A DNA stretch of 64,000 bases from Candidatus Methylomirabilis lanthanidiphila (GCA_902196205.1 CABIKM010000055.1:20656-84655), one strand, 5' to 3'. Numbered from the stretch's first letter, positions 1 through 8,073 are shown. Numbers and translations are program-made. Notes: generated by a model not told the origin, from the letters alone.

Positions 1-1228
1 CGACAGCGAGACAGAGCCTCATGATCTCCGCCCCGGCCGCAAGGGCCCTCTGTAATTCGCCCTCCCTGCGGGAGTCGAAGCAGATCAGGGGATGGAGGTT
101 ACCGTCACCCGCGTGGAACACATTCGCAATGACGCACGCATGGCGCTCGGCAATCGCCTCGACATCCCTGAGCACCTGGGGCAGTCGGGTCCGGGGGACG
201 ACGCCATCCTGCAGGTAAAATTCGTGAGTGATCCGGCCTACGGCCGCGACCGCGCCCTTCCGTCCCCTCCAGAGCAGGGCCCGCTCCTGCTCATCCCTGG
301 CGATCCGAATGTCCAGGGCGCCGTGGCGGACGCACATCTGCTCAATCTGCGCGGCGTGGACCTCGATCTCTGCCGCCGGCCCATCCAGTTCGATCAGCAG
401 CACCGCGCCGGCGCCTTCAGGGTAGCCGATCCGCAACCACGCTTCAAGCGCCCGGATGATGTGTCGATCCATCATCTCCAAGGCTGAGGGGATGATGCCC
501 GTCGCGATGATCTGCGATACCGCCTCGCTGGCTGCATCCATGGCGCGGAAAGAGGCGAGCAGCGTTTTCACGGCCTCGGGCCGGCGGAGAAGACGAACGG
601 TGACCTTCGTCGCGATCCCCAAGGTCCCCTCGGAGCCGGCAAAGAGGCCGGTGAGGTCGTAGCCGGGGCAGTCCAGCGTCTTGCCGCCGAACTGCACAAT
701 CTCTCCCGATGCCAGCACCACCTCAAGCCCGAGGATATGTGTCGTCGTCGTCCCGTACTTCAGGCAGTGAGGACCTCCGGCGTTCTCCGCCACATTGCCG
801 CCGATGCTTGAGGCGGCCTGGCTCGCCGGGTCCGGGGCAAAGTACTGGCCGTGATCAGCAACCGCCTGGGTCAGGGCAATGTTCACCAGGCCCGGCTCTA
901 CCACGGCGCGTTGATTTGCAAGATCGATCTCCAATAGCCGATTCATGCGATTGAGCCCGATCATTACCCCGCCGGCGACGGCAATGGCGCCACCCGACAA
1001 CCCGGTTCCCGCTCCACGCGGTACGAAGGGGAGCTGCTCCCTGTCGCAGAACTTCACCACCTCGACAACCTGCTCTGTGCTGTCCGGAAGGACCACCACA
1101 TCGGGCCGGGCCTTCTCCAGAAAGGTCATCCCGTCACACTCGTAGACGGTCAATTCATCCGGGTCTGAGATGACCCACTCGCGGCCCACGATGGCCGCCA
1201 GTTCCTTAATGATCCGAGGCTTATCCAT
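1..1228 (-). CDS. glcD: Glycolate oxidase subunit GlcD-like FAD-linked oxidase (partial, 3' end outside window)
   Basis: Reading the minus strand from an ATG at 1228 gives an uninterrupted frame that runs off the left edge (about 409 codons seen). The start reads MDKPRIIKELAAIVG, followed by a PCMH-type FAD-binding region with the motifs PRGAGTGLSGGA, GGNVAENAGG and GSEGTLGI. The C-terminal FAD-oxidase region begins near residue 220 and contains FHAGDGNLHPL, typical of GlcD and D-lactate dehydrogenases. The family oxidises glycolate or D-lactate, passing electrons to partner GlcE/GlcF subunits. The next gene on the same strand (1319-2680) is GlcE-like, which supports a GlcD/GlcE complex. The exact 2-hydroxyacid substrate cannot be read from the sequence. 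Confidence 0.9.
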   Translation of the reverse strand, partial: MDKPRIIKELAAIVGREWVISDPDELTVYECDGMTFLEKARPDVVVLPDSTEQVVEVVKFCDREQLPFVPRGAGTGLSGGAIAVAGGVMIGLNRMNRLLEIDLANQRAVVEPGLVNIALTQAVADHGQYFAPDPASQAASSIGGNVAENAGGPHCLKYGTTTTHILGLEVVLASGEIVQFGGKTLDCPGYDLTGLFAGSEGTLGIATKVTVRLLRRPEAVKTLLASFRAMDAASEAVSQIIATGIIPSALEMMDRHIIRALEAWLRIGYPEGAGAVLLIELDGPAAEIEVHAAQIEQMCVRHGALDIRIARDEQERALLWRGRKGAVAAVGRITHEFYLQDGVVPRTRLPQVLRDVEAIAERHACVIANVFHAGDGNLHPLICFDSRREGELQRALAAGAEIMRLCLAV

Positions 1229-1249
1229 GTGCTTCCCGACCCTCATCCG

Positions 1250-1296
1250 AAATCCCCCTTTGCCCCCCTTTTGAAAAGGGGGGTACGGGAGGATTT
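1250..1296. repeat. C-run/G-run palindromic dispersed repeat, copy 1
   Basis: Hairpin-forming intergenic element in which AATCCCCC and a C-run are followed by CTTTTGAAAAG and a G-run ending in GGATTTT. Similar copies occur at 13775-13812 and 53953-54000. It sits in the short gap between the glcE-like and glcD genes. Confidence 0.7.
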
Positions 1297-1318
1297 TCAC
1301 CGTGCCCCACACCCTCTA

Positions 1319-2680
1319 CTAGATGCCTCCTACGAAACGACCCGGATTGAGCAGCCGTTGGGGATCGAGCTGGCGCTTCAATTCCCGCATCAGAGCCAGG
1401 GTATTGCCGATCGGGCCCCACACATCGACGACGGCCTTGATCGGTGACGGCGCCGACAGGATCACCAGACTCCCACCATGGCGTACGACCCAGTGCCGAA
1501 GATCTTCGATCCCCTTCGCAAGGGAGATCGGATCTCGCACCGCCGCACCCGGAGCGCTCCTCCAGGACAGCCTGACGATCCCGCACCCGGCCTCAGCGAT
1601 GGCAGCCGACTCCAGGCCGAGATTCCTGGCAAGCGTCTCAGCGTAGCCGATCGTGTCGATCACCTGGGTCGGCAGCACACTCGCCTTCAACGTGACCCAG
1701 GACCGACCATCGCCGCTCGCTGAAGGAAAATCGCAGACAGCCTGCCACAAACTATCTTGCGCGCTCCCCTCGACGAGGAATCCTGCCGCCGCCCCCTCCC
1801 GCTCGCAGAGCTGCCTGATGGCTGCGATCTGAGCATCCACCGCCTCCGACACACTGCTCACCGACATTGCCAACGCGACGGCCCCCGCCGGAACGTCGCA
1901 GCCGGCCTGCCTGCCAACCGATTGCGCCGCAATGGACGAGAGCAGCTCAACCCTGGTGCAGATGATGGTCGAATGGAGAACCTGAGCCAGCGCGCGGGCA
2001 GCCGTTTCGCCCGCCGGACACAACGCCATCCAGGTTCGCTCTACGGCGGGCAACGGATAGAGCTTGAAGGTGGCCTCGAGAATAATACCAAGCGTCCCCA
2101 GCGAGCCGATGTAAAGTTTGTTCATATCGTACCCGCTGACACTCTTGACTACCTTTGCGCCGCCCTTCGTGATGGTGCCGTCGGCATGGACGACGCGAAT
2201 TCCGATGACCAGGTCGCGGGCGGTTCCATGCCGGTGCCGCCACGGGCCGCTGGAATTCGTGGCAAGGATACCCCCAATGGTCCTCCGCTCGCAGCGGGCC
2301 GGATCGAAGGGGAGAAACTGGCCGCTGCGGTGAAGAGACGCCTGAACCTCGCGAAGCGGAATCCCGGCCTGGACAGTTGCCGTCAGATCGCCCGGTTCGT
2401 GATCGACGATCCGGTTCAGTCTCGTGAGCCCAACAACCAGATCGACCTTTGCAGGAATGCCTCCGAGACCGATCGTTGTTCCGCTTCCCCACGGTACGAC
2501 CGAAAGCCCATCAGACGACGCGAGCCGCATGATCTCGGAAAGTTCTTGCGCGTCTCCGGGAAAGACGACCGCCTGCGGAACTCGGTCATCGACGGCGTAT
2601 AGGGCGCGGGACTCTCCTGCCAAGACATGATCTGCCTCGACAATCCCAGCCAGCCGTCCGGTCAGAAGTTCAACGTTCAA
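1319..2680 (-). CDS. glcE: GlcE-like FAD-binding subunit of glycolate/2-hydroxyacid oxidase
   Basis: The product is 453 aa with one FAD-binding PCMH domain: PWGSGTTIGLGG near residue 65, TIGGILATNSSG near 135 and GSLGTLGIILEA near 195. The C-terminus DPQRLLNPGRFVGGI is characteristic of GlcE and related subunits. It lacks the long FAD-oxidase C-terminal domain of GlcD, so it is more likely the partner subunit than a second catalytic one. The annotated start is a TTG at 2680 that lies inside a short dispersed repeat (2668-2762). The first six or seven residues are therefore probably repeat-derived and the native start may differ. It lies about 90 bp upstream of glcD on the same strand and is probably cotranscribed. 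Confidence 0.85.
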   Translation of the reverse strand: MNVELLTGRLAGIVEADHVLAGESRALYAVDDRVPQAVVFPGDAQELSEIMRLASSDGLSVVPWGSGTTIGLGGIPAKVDLVVGLTRLNRIVDHEPGDLTATVQAGIPLREVQASLHRSGQFLPFDPARCERRTIGGILATNSSGPWRHRHGTARDLVIGIRVVHADGTITKGGAKVVKSVSGYDMNKLYIGSLGTLGIILEATFKLYPLPAVERTWMALCPAGETAARALAQVLHSTIICTRVELLSSIAAQSVGRQAGCDVPAGAVALAMSVSSVSEAVDAQIAAIRQLCEREGAAAGFLVEGSAQDSLWQAVCDFPSASGDGRSWVTLKASVLPTQVIDTIGYAETLARNLGLESAAIAEAGCGIVRLSWRSAPGAAVRDPISLAKGIEDLRHWVVRHGGSLVILSAPSPIKAVVDVWGPIGNTLALMRELKRQLDPQRLLNPGRFVGGI

Positions 2681-2762
2681 GGTTCAACGTTCGACGTGCA
2701 AGGTTCAACGTTCGACGTGCAAGGTTTTCAACCTCGAACCTTGAACGTTGAACATTGAACTG
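2668..2762. repeat. GTTCAACGTTCGACGTGCAAG-type dispersed repeat
   Basis: Two tandem copies of a roughly 21-bp unit (TTCAACGTTCGACGTGCAAG core) are followed by an inverted stretch ending in TTGAACGTTGAAC. A related fragment lies in frame inside copA near 28123-28158. The repeat fills the gap between the aminotransferase and glcE and runs into the glcE start. Confidence 0.75.
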
Positions 2763-2768
2763 TTCACC

Positions 2769-4136
2769 CTACAACGCGCTTTCATTCTGCATCAGGCGGA
2801 GTGCAGCCTCGAAGGCCAGGATGGTCTTCTCGATGTCCTCATTCGAGTGGGCTGCCGAGACCCACCCATGGAAAAGAGGAAAATCGACGCCGTGCAGGAT
2901 CAGCGCGCACCGCATCCGGTGATAGGCCTCCTGGTTCGGGTGATCCATGAGGAGATGGTGGTCAGGTTGACAGGCGGGTTGGTCGAGGACGAGGCCATGA
3001 CGACGAGGCTGGAGGAAGAGATTGATGATTGATGATTCACCATAGACGCAGGCGTCTACCCCGAGTTGCGCGATGACGTCGTTGATGCCGTTCCGCAGCG
3101 CCTGTCCGGCGCGTTCGGCTTTGTTCTGGACGTGGCCGTCGGCCAGAAGCGGGAGCGTCGCCAGGCCGGCCGCCGCCGAGAGCGGATTCGCGTTAAAGGT
3201 CCCGGCGTGCCACACTCGCTCTTCCCGGTTCCAGGTCTGATCGTCCCTGAACACCAGTTGGTCCATCAAGGGCGCGCTGCCGACAACAGCCCCGCCAGGC
3301 AGCCCCCCAGCCAGGATCTTGGCCAGTGTCGTCAGATCTGCGTATATTCCATACCGCTGCTGTGCGCCGCCAGGGGCCAACCGGAAGCCGCTGATCACCT
3401 CATCAAAGATGAGCACGATGCCCCGGGCGCGGGTAAATTCTCTTAGTTGTCTCAGGAAGCTGTGGTCGACAGGGATCGTCCCGCAACTGCCGCCTGCCGG
3501 CTCCAGGATGACGCCGCCTATGTCATCTCTGCCCGAGACCAGAGTTACGAATGCATCCCAGTCGTTCGGTGGACAAATGAGGATTCCATCAAGGACGCTT
3601 TGTGGTACGCCGGCGGAAGCCGGCCGGTCAAAGGGCGGACGGATCGCGGCCGCCGCATAGTCGTGCCACCCGTGAAAGTGGCCTTCGAACTTGACGATCT
3701 TGTCTCTACCGGTCGCGGCCCTGGCGAGCCGGATCGCCAGAAGCGTCGCCTCAGTCCCCGAGCCGACGAAGCGGACTCGATCGATCCATGGATTGAGCTT
3801 CAGCACCTGCTCAGCCCACCGAATCTCCAGTTCGTGACAGGCGCCGTAGTGGGTCCCGCGACCAAGCTGTTCGGCAATGGCCTGTTGGATAGTCGGATAG
3901 TTGTGGCCAAGAATGAGCGCCCCATGTCCCATCCAGTAGTCGATCAACTCGTGGCCATCGACGTCCCACTTTCGGGAGCCGCCGGCCCGATCGACATAGA
4001 TCGGGAACGGATGGAGGTGCCGGATGTCGTGGGTCAGGCCGCCGGCAATCGCCGCCTTGGCCTGGCCGAACAGGGCATCCGAACGAGGATGTGTGCGGCG
4101 AAACTGCTCATAGATCGATGCCTCGCTCTTCTTCAA
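2769..4136 (-). CDS. Glutamate-1-semialdehyde 2,1-aminomutase-type class III aminotransferase
   Basis: This is a PLP enzyme of the HemL-like branch of class III aminotransferases. It has VGSGTEATLLAIRLAR (phosphate-binding region), GHFHGWHD, the FDEVISGFR aspartate motif, and TLAKILAGGLPGG carrying the Schiff-base lysine. The frame is open upstream to 4328, but that extension translates a dispersed repeat (4170-4258) and aligns with nothing in the family. I therefore chose the TTG at 4136, which has a GGGAG Shine-Dalgarno about 8 nt upstream and begins LKKSEASIYEQF, giving 455 aa. Without a heme cluster nearby it may be a HemL paralogue acting on another amino acid or a beta-amino acid. Its neighbours are the glc genes and oriC, which do not help. 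Confidence 0.85.
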   Translation of the reverse strand: MKKSEASIYEQFRRTHPRSDALFGQAKAAIAGGLTHDIRHLHPFPIYVDRAGGSRKWDVDGHELIDYWMGHGALILGHNYPTIQQAIAEQLGRGTHYGACHELEIRWAEQVLKLNPWIDRVRFVGSGTEATLLAIRLARAATGRDKIVKFEGHFHGWHDYAAAAIRPPFDRPASAGVPQSVLDGILICPPNDWDAFVTLVSGRDDIGGVILEPAGGSCGTIPVDHSFLRQLREFTRARGIVLIFDEVISGFRLAPGGAQQRYGIYADLTTLAKILAGGLPGGAVVGSAPLMDQLVFRDDQTWNREERVWHAGTFNANPLSAAAGLATLPLLADGHVQNKAERAGQALRNGINDVIAQLGVDACVYGESSIINLFLQPRRHGLVLDQPACQPDHHLLMDHPNQEAYHRMRCALILHGVDFPLFHGWVSAAHSNEDIEKTILAFEAALRLMQNESAL

Positions 4137-4169
4137 TCCTTTATCTCCCTCACCACGGCCTGCGTGACG

Positions 4170-4258
4170 TTTTCGAGTTTTGAGTTTCAAGTTTCGAGGC
4201 CGAAGTAGAGATTTCTCCACCGCGAAACCCGAAACGCGAAACCCGAAACTTGACTCGG
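4170..4258. repeat. Dispersed repeat of the GTTTCGAGTTT / CGAAACCCGAAAC family
   Basis: Short units such as GAGTTTTGAGTTTCAAGTTTC are followed about 40 bp later by the complementary GAAACCCGAAACGCGAAAC. The element is an imperfect inverted repeat. A fragment of the same family lies in frame inside copA near 29728-29770. Confidence 0.75.
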
Positions 4259-4447
4259 AGAACGTACCATGCCCTCCCCTTACTGTCAACGCGGCCAGAC
4301 GTGCGACGGTAGCTTGTTCTACTACCAATCCACGCAGACGCTACCTGTCGTTAACGATTACTTTATAGCGGGCAATATCACTGCGATATGTTTAATACGG
4401 TGTTTTTCAGGCCAAGAAATGATAATTTTCACAAGCTTAAAAATGAC

Positions 4448-4476
4448 TTGACAGTGATGTTGGGGTGGGCTAAAAG
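4448..4476 (+). promoter_or_regulatory. Candidate sigma-70 promoter for dnaA
   Basis: A perfect TTGACA (4448-4453) is followed after 17 bp by TAAAAG (4471-4476), which matches the -10 consensus only moderately. It lies upstream of the DnaA boxes and would give a leader of about 240 nt to dnaA. Confidence 0.4.
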
Positions 4477-4608
4477 AGACACCTCTTCAACAACGCAATG
4501 CCGGAAATTATACATGGAATACGGTTTTCCACAGCACCCCTGTCTATCAAATCGGTTGCGCGCCGGGGGCAATCGTTCCCTTTGTAAGGCGGGACAACCA
4601 CTTACGCC

Positions 4609-4640
4609 TTATCCACACCTGTGGATAAATCTGTGGATAA
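4609..4640. promoter_or_regulatory. Cluster of three perfect DnaA boxes
   Basis: TTATCCACA at 4609-4617 on the plus strand, then TGTGGATAA at 4620-4628 and 4632-4640 (the same box on the minus strand). The first two form a head-to-head pair separated by 2 bp. All three match the E. coli 9-mer exactly. Confidence 0.85.
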
Positions 4641-4723
4641 TAGAAACCGCGTCCGGTAGCGATTCTCTGGGAATAGTCAAGAGATTATTCAATATATTCA
4701 ATATGTTACATAAGGAGGCTTCC

Positions 4724-4732
4724 TGTGGATAA
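4724..4732 (-). promoter_or_regulatory. DnaA box overlapping the dnaA start codon
   Basis: TGTGGATAA spans the GTG start codon of dnaA (4725-4727). The Shine-Dalgarno AAGGAGG at 4712-4718 lies just upstream. DnaA bound here would cover the initiation region of its own gene, which suggests autoregulation. That function is inferred. Confidence 0.6.
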
Positions 4733-6110
4733 CAATGGTCACGGCGCGGCGGTGAACCCGACCAATTCTTCGGCGAAGGCGGATGACATCTGGAAAGAAG
4801 CCCTGGCAACCATCCAGGGCAAGGTCACACGCCAGAGCTTCGACAATTGGTTTCGCCCTCTGGCCCTGGAGTCAATGGAAGGCTCATGCGTCACGGTTCG
4901 GCTCCCGAACCAATTCTTCAAGGAGTGGTTCGAAGACCACCATCTGGGTGTCCTCAAATCGGTATTTACGGACCTGATGTTCACCGGCGTCGAGGTGGTC
5001 CTCCGTGTTGCTGAACCGACCGGGCCGAGCGAGTCGGATGTGAGGCCCGAGCCTGTTGTGAGGCGATCGGTCAAGCGATACCGGAATGAAGCTGCGATCC
5101 TCAATCCGAAGTACACCTTTGAGAACTTCGTTGTTGGCAGCTCCAGCCAGTTCGCCCACGCCGGCTGTCTGGCCGTCGCAGAGCAACTGTCGAAAGCGTA
5201 CAACCCGCTCTTTATCTATGGGGGTGTGGGTCTCGGAAAGACGCACCTGCTCCACGCCATCGGCCACCTGGTCCTTAAGCGCAACAACCGGCTCAAACTG
5301 TCCTATGTCTCATCCGAGAAGTTTACGAATGATCTGATTAATGCCATCCGTTTCGATTCCACCGGCGAGTTCCGTAACCGCTACCGCAGCCTGGACCTGC
5401 TGCTCATTGACGATATCCAGTTTATTGCCGGCAAGGAGCGGACCCAGGAGGAGTTCTTTCATACCTTCAACGAGCTGTACGATTCCTCGAAACAGATTGT
5501 GATCTCCTCCGACAGCCTGCCGCGCGAGATCCCCACGCTGGAAGAGCGGTTACGCTCCAGGTTCGAGTGGGGCCTGATCGCCGACATCCAGCCGCCGGAC
5601 CTTGAGACTAAGGCCGCCATCATTCGGAAGAAAGCGCAGGCAGAGGGCGTGCGACTTCCTGATGATGTCTCACTCTTTATCGCCAAGAACGTCCAGTCGA
5701 ATATCCGGGAACTGGAGGGCTCGTTGGTCCGTCTTGTCGCCTACGCCTCGATGACGGGCCGCGACATTACCCTGGAGCTCGCCCAGGAGACGCTGAAGGA
5801 CCTGAACGCCGAACGGGCCAAGGTGATCACGCTGGCCGCTATCCAACAGGCGGTCGCCGACTTCTATCGCGTCAAGGTCGAGGACCTCAAATCCAAGGAC
5901 AGAAACCAGGGCGTGGTCTTGCCGCGCCAGGTCGCCATGTATCTCGGTCGAACGCTGACCCCCTCCTCGCTGCCGGTGATCGGCGAGGCGTTCGGCGGAA
6001 AAGACCACACGACCGTGATCCACTCCTGCGAAAAGATCAAGCGGAGGCTGACCACTGATGATGCCTTCCGGCGGCAGATTGAATCGCTTTCCCAAGCGAT
6101 CACCTCTTAG
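4725..6110 (+). CDS. dnaA: Chromosomal replication initiator DnaA
   Basis: The 461-aa protein has the canonical DnaA architecture. The N-terminal domain I starts DIWKEALATIQGKV and is followed by a variable linker (about 95-125). The AAA+ core has Walker A GGVGLGKT at residues 166-173 and Walker B LLLIDD at 225-230, plus the sensor region YDSSKQIVISSD. The C-terminal domain IV helix-turn-helix ends with the DnaA-box recognition signature DHTTVIH at about 427-433. The start is a GTG with a strong AAGGAGG site 6 nt upstream. It binds TTATCCACA boxes, four perfect copies of which lie in and just after the upstream region. The next gene is hpnA rather than dnaN, so the classic dnaA-dnaN-recF order is not kept. 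Confidence 0.98.
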   Translation: MDNNGHGAAVNPTNSSAKADDIWKEALATIQGKVTRQSFDNWFRPLALESMEGSCVTVRLPNQFFKEWFEDHHLGVLKSVFTDLMFTGVEVVLRVAEPTGPSESDVRPEPVVRRSVKRYRNEAAILNPKYTFENFVVGSSSQFAHAGCLAVAEQLSKAYNPLFIYGGVGLGKTHLLHAIGHLVLKRNNRLKLSYVSSEKFTNDLINAIRFDSTGEFRNRYRSLDLLLIDDIQFIAGKERTQEEFFHTFNELYDSSKQIVISSDSLPREIPTLEERLRSRFEWGLIADIQPPDLETKAAIIRKKAQAEGVRLPDDVSLFIAKNVQSNIRELEGSLVRLVAYASMTGRDITLELAQETLKDLNAERAKVITLAAIQQAVADFYRVKVEDLKSKDRNQGVVLPRQVAMYLGRTLTPSSLPVIGEAFGGKDHTTVIHSCEKIKRRLTTDDAFRRQIESLSQAITS

Positions 6111-6111
6111 G

Positions 6112-6146
6112 AAGCTCACAGCCGATAGCTGACAGCTCACAACGGG
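6112..6146. repeat. CAGCTATCAGC-type dispersed repeat, short copy
   Basis: AGCTCACAGCCGATAGCTGACAGC lies just after dnaA. It belongs to the same word family as the elements at 26648-26680, 38752-38817 and 53085-53232. Confidence 0.5.
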
Positions 6147-6197
6147 GACCCCCAATACCCGTTGCCTAAACGATACCACTCACGTATCATCAACTTC

Positions 6198-7188
6198 ATG
6201 TTGACTCTTGTGACGGGCGGGACCGGCTTCGTCGGCGCCGCCGTGGTCCGGCTGTTGCTTTCGGAAGGGCATGCCGTCCGGGCGTTGGCTCGGCGCGGGA
6301 GCGACCTCCGAAACCTCCATGGTCTCGATATTGACCTGGCCTTTGGCGATCTCCTTGACAAGGAATCGCTACAACAGGCCTTCAAGGGGTGTCGGCAGCT
6401 CTACCACGTCGGAGCGCACTATTCGCTCTGGGAGCCCTCGCCGGAGGTCTTTTACCGGGTCAATGTGGACGGCACCAGAAACCTCTTAGAAGCTGCTCTG
6501 GAAGAAGGGGTCGAGCGGGTTGTGTATACGAGCACTGTCGGCGCGCTCGGCCACCGGGAAGACGGCGGCCCGGCCGACGAGGAGACGCCGGTCAGCCTTG
6601 ACCAGATGATCGGCCACTACAAGCGGTCAAAGTTCCTGGCCGAAGAAGAGGCGAGAGAGGCCGTGCGGCGCGGGTTGCCGGTTGTGATCGTCAATCCGAG
6701 TACACCTGTCGGGCCGCGCGACATTAAACCGACGCCGACGGGCCAAATCATCGTCGATTTCTTGAACCGTCGCATGCCGGCCTATATCGACACCGGTCTG
6801 AATTTCATTGACGTAGATGATGTGGCCAAGGGCCACCTGCTTGCAGCCGAGCGCGGCCGGGTAGGGGAGCGGTATATCCTTGGCCGGAGCAACCTGACGC
6901 TGCAGGCGCTCTTCGCTACCCTGGGACAGATTGCGAAGCTTCCGCCGCCAAAAGTCCGTCTGCCATACCGACTCATTTTGCCGATGGCCTACGGCAATCA
7001 CTGGCTGTCCTGTCTGACCAGGAAGCCGCCGCGGATCCCGTTAGAGGGGGTGAAGATGGCCAAGCGGCGGATGTTCTTTGATGCGTCAAAGGCCGTACGG
7101 GAGGCTGGGGCTGCCGCAATCACCGATCGAGAAGGCGCTCGAGGAGGCCGTCCGCTGGTTCACCGATAACGGGTATGTGAGAAAATAA
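6198..7188 (+). CDS. hpnA: Hopanoid-associated sugar epimerase HpnA (frameshifted near the 3' end)
   Basis: This is an extended short-chain dehydrogenase/reductase: TGGTGFVG nucleotide-binding motif at residues 6-13, TSTVGALG strand, the HYKRSK active-site Tyr-Lys pair, and NPSTPVGPRDIKPTPTGQ, a signature of HpnA. The ATG at 6198 (MLTLVTGG) is preferred over an upstream TTG. The frame as written stops at 7169 with a non-family tail. One base fewer in the G-rich run at 7101-7105 restores the expected ending, LGLPQSPIEKALEEAVRW and on to a stop at 7188. This is either an indel in the genome or a read error. HpnA is usually encoded with hopanoid genes; hpnN-hpnM lie 37 kb away in this window. 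Confidence 0.85.
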
Positions 7189-7201
7189 CGGTAGCAAACG
7201 A

Positions 7202-7447
7202 TCACGCTGCGGCCAGTTTCTTTTCGTTGTGGATCACGATTGTTGGATCTGGATTCGCTGGCGGTACCGGAAGCCCTTGCTGCCGGAGTAGCTCAATATG
7301 TTCCTTCAGCCCCCATTTCGCCTTAAACACACAGTCCTCTATCGAGTGACCTATCCCTGAAAAACCCTCTACATCGGGAGAATAGAATCCGAAGTAATCG
7401 GGCTCGTCGGTCGCTTCAATCACTAATGAGTAGGGTAGGTCGATCAT
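7202..7447 (-). CDS. hicB: HicB-family antitoxin
   Basis: The 81-aa protein has the HicB fold pattern: YSLVIEATDEPDYFGFYSP strand pair, then DVEGFSGIGHSIEDC and a helix containing KEHIELLRQQGLPVPPAN. These match the partial RNase-H-like domain of HicB antitoxins, which neutralise HicA mRNA-cleaving toxins. No separate DNA-binding C-terminal domain is present, as in short HicB proteins. A truncated hicA lies upstream on the same strand (7647-7742) in the normal hicA-hicB order. The antitoxin therefore appears to have outlived its toxin. Confidence 0.75.
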   Translation of the reverse strand: MIDLPYSLVIEATDEPDYFGFYSPDVEGFSGIGHSIEDCVFKAKWGLKEHIELLRQQGLPVPPANPDPTIVIHNEKKLAAA

Positions 7448-7522
7448 CGATAATCGATCCGAACAAGTGTATTCTACTGGCCTGAATCAGAAGTTCGATG
7501 AAGAAGTCGGCGGTCCCTATAT

Positions 7523-7611
7523 CGTCATACCGGCGAAAGCCGGTATCCAGGACTCCTGATATTGCCTGGATTCCGGCTCGCGCCCGCTCTGCGGGCTTGG
7601 CCGGAATGACG
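7523..7611. repeat. CCGGCGAAAGCCGG palindromic dispersed repeat
   Basis: The element starts CGTCATACCGGCGAAAGCCGG and ends CCGGAATGACG, so its ends are inverted. Copies or half-copies occur at 9160-9185 and 30729-30819. It lies where the 3' half of hicA would be expected. Confidence 0.8.
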
Positions 7612-7646
7612 CCCGGATATATCTAACGAATTTCAGACACACGGCA

Positions 7647-7742
7647 CTAACCAGGCTTTCCGTGATACCGGATGGAGCTCTTTTCTTTGACAATCCTGAA
7701 CCCATTCTGTTCCAGCAATCTCACGAGGTCGCTGAATTTCAA
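7647..7742 (-). pseudogene. hicA: Truncated HicA toxin remnant
   Basis: From a TTG at 7742 the frame encodes 31 residues, LKFSDLVRLLEQNGFRIVK followed by EKSSIRYHGKPG, then a TAG. This matches the N-terminal half of HicA (dsRBD-like fold), including the region that normally carries the catalytic GSH/SSI-type segment. The second half is missing, and a palindromic dispersed repeat (7523-7611) lies between this fragment and hicB. I infer that a deletion, or the arrival of the repeat, destroyed the toxin. Confidence 0.6.
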
Positions 7743-7755
7743 CCAGCGTCTCCAA

Positions 7756-8073
7756 TCACCGTGAGGCTGCGCCTTCCTGCCCTCTGCGCCGTCGCACGTA
7801 GGCCATGTAGCTGCGCAAGACCGCATTCATGCGCGACTGGTAACGTGGGCCTGAGGTCCTGAACCAGTCAAGCACATCTTCATCTACTCGCAGCGAAATG
7901 GCCCGCTTGGCCACAGGAAGCACGAGCGCGGGCTCAGCCCAGAAATCGTCCGGAAGGTCGGCGAGCTCGGGCGGCGCCGTCCGAGCGATCTCGGCGTCAC
8001 TCACACGCCCGAGATGGGCCAGATTTGCTCGGCCCCTGCTCGGGCGCCTACTCTTGCTTGACAGCCTGGTCAT
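7756..8073 (-). CDS. brnA: BrnA-family antitoxin
   Basis: The 105-aa protein has a C-terminal ribbon-helix-helix region, ISLRVDEDVLDWFR then SGPRYQSRMNAVLRSYM, that is diagnostic of BrnA. The basic N-terminus and the DLPDDFWAEPALV segment contact BrnT in the family. BrnA neutralises the RNase toxin BrnT and represses the operon. Its start at 8073 overlaps the end of brnT (stop at 8048) by 26 bp, the usual toxin-first order of this system. Confidence 0.85.
   Translation of the reverse strand: MTRLSSKSRRPSRGRANLAHLGRVSDAEIARTAPPELADLPDDFWAEPALVLPVAKRAISLRVDEDVLDWFRTSGPRYQSRMNAVLRSYMAYVRRRRGQEGAASR

Larger units (their letters stand above)
4337..4724. other. oriC: Candidate replication origin (oriC) upstream of dnaA
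   Basis: This is a gene-free region between a minus-strand gene cluster and plus-strand dnaA, so transcription diverges from it. It holds three perfect TTATCCACA boxes in 32 bp (4609-4617 plus; 4620-4628 and 4632-4640 minus), a one-mismatch TTTTCCACA at 4525-4533, and a fourth perfect box at 4724-4732. AT-rich tracts at 4370-4450 and 4681-4715 could serve as unwinding elements. The position next to dnaA and the box cluster are typical of bacterial oriC. GC skew was not computed. Confidence 0.75.

Noticed and set aside
1757..2602. Long plus-strand frame (281 codons) opposite the glcE-like gene
   Set aside because: It is the antisense shadow of a clear flavoprotein gene, with arginine- and proline-rich translation and no family features.
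2668..2762. Tandem GTTCAACGTTCGACGTGCAAG units considered as a CRISPR array
   Set aside because: Only two copies, no regular unique spacers and no cas genes. It is a dispersed repeat. No CRISPR array is seen in the window.
3447..4208. Plus-strand frame of 253 codons opposite the aminotransferase
   Set aside because: Antisense to conserved PLP-enzyme motifs; no ribosome site and no family match.
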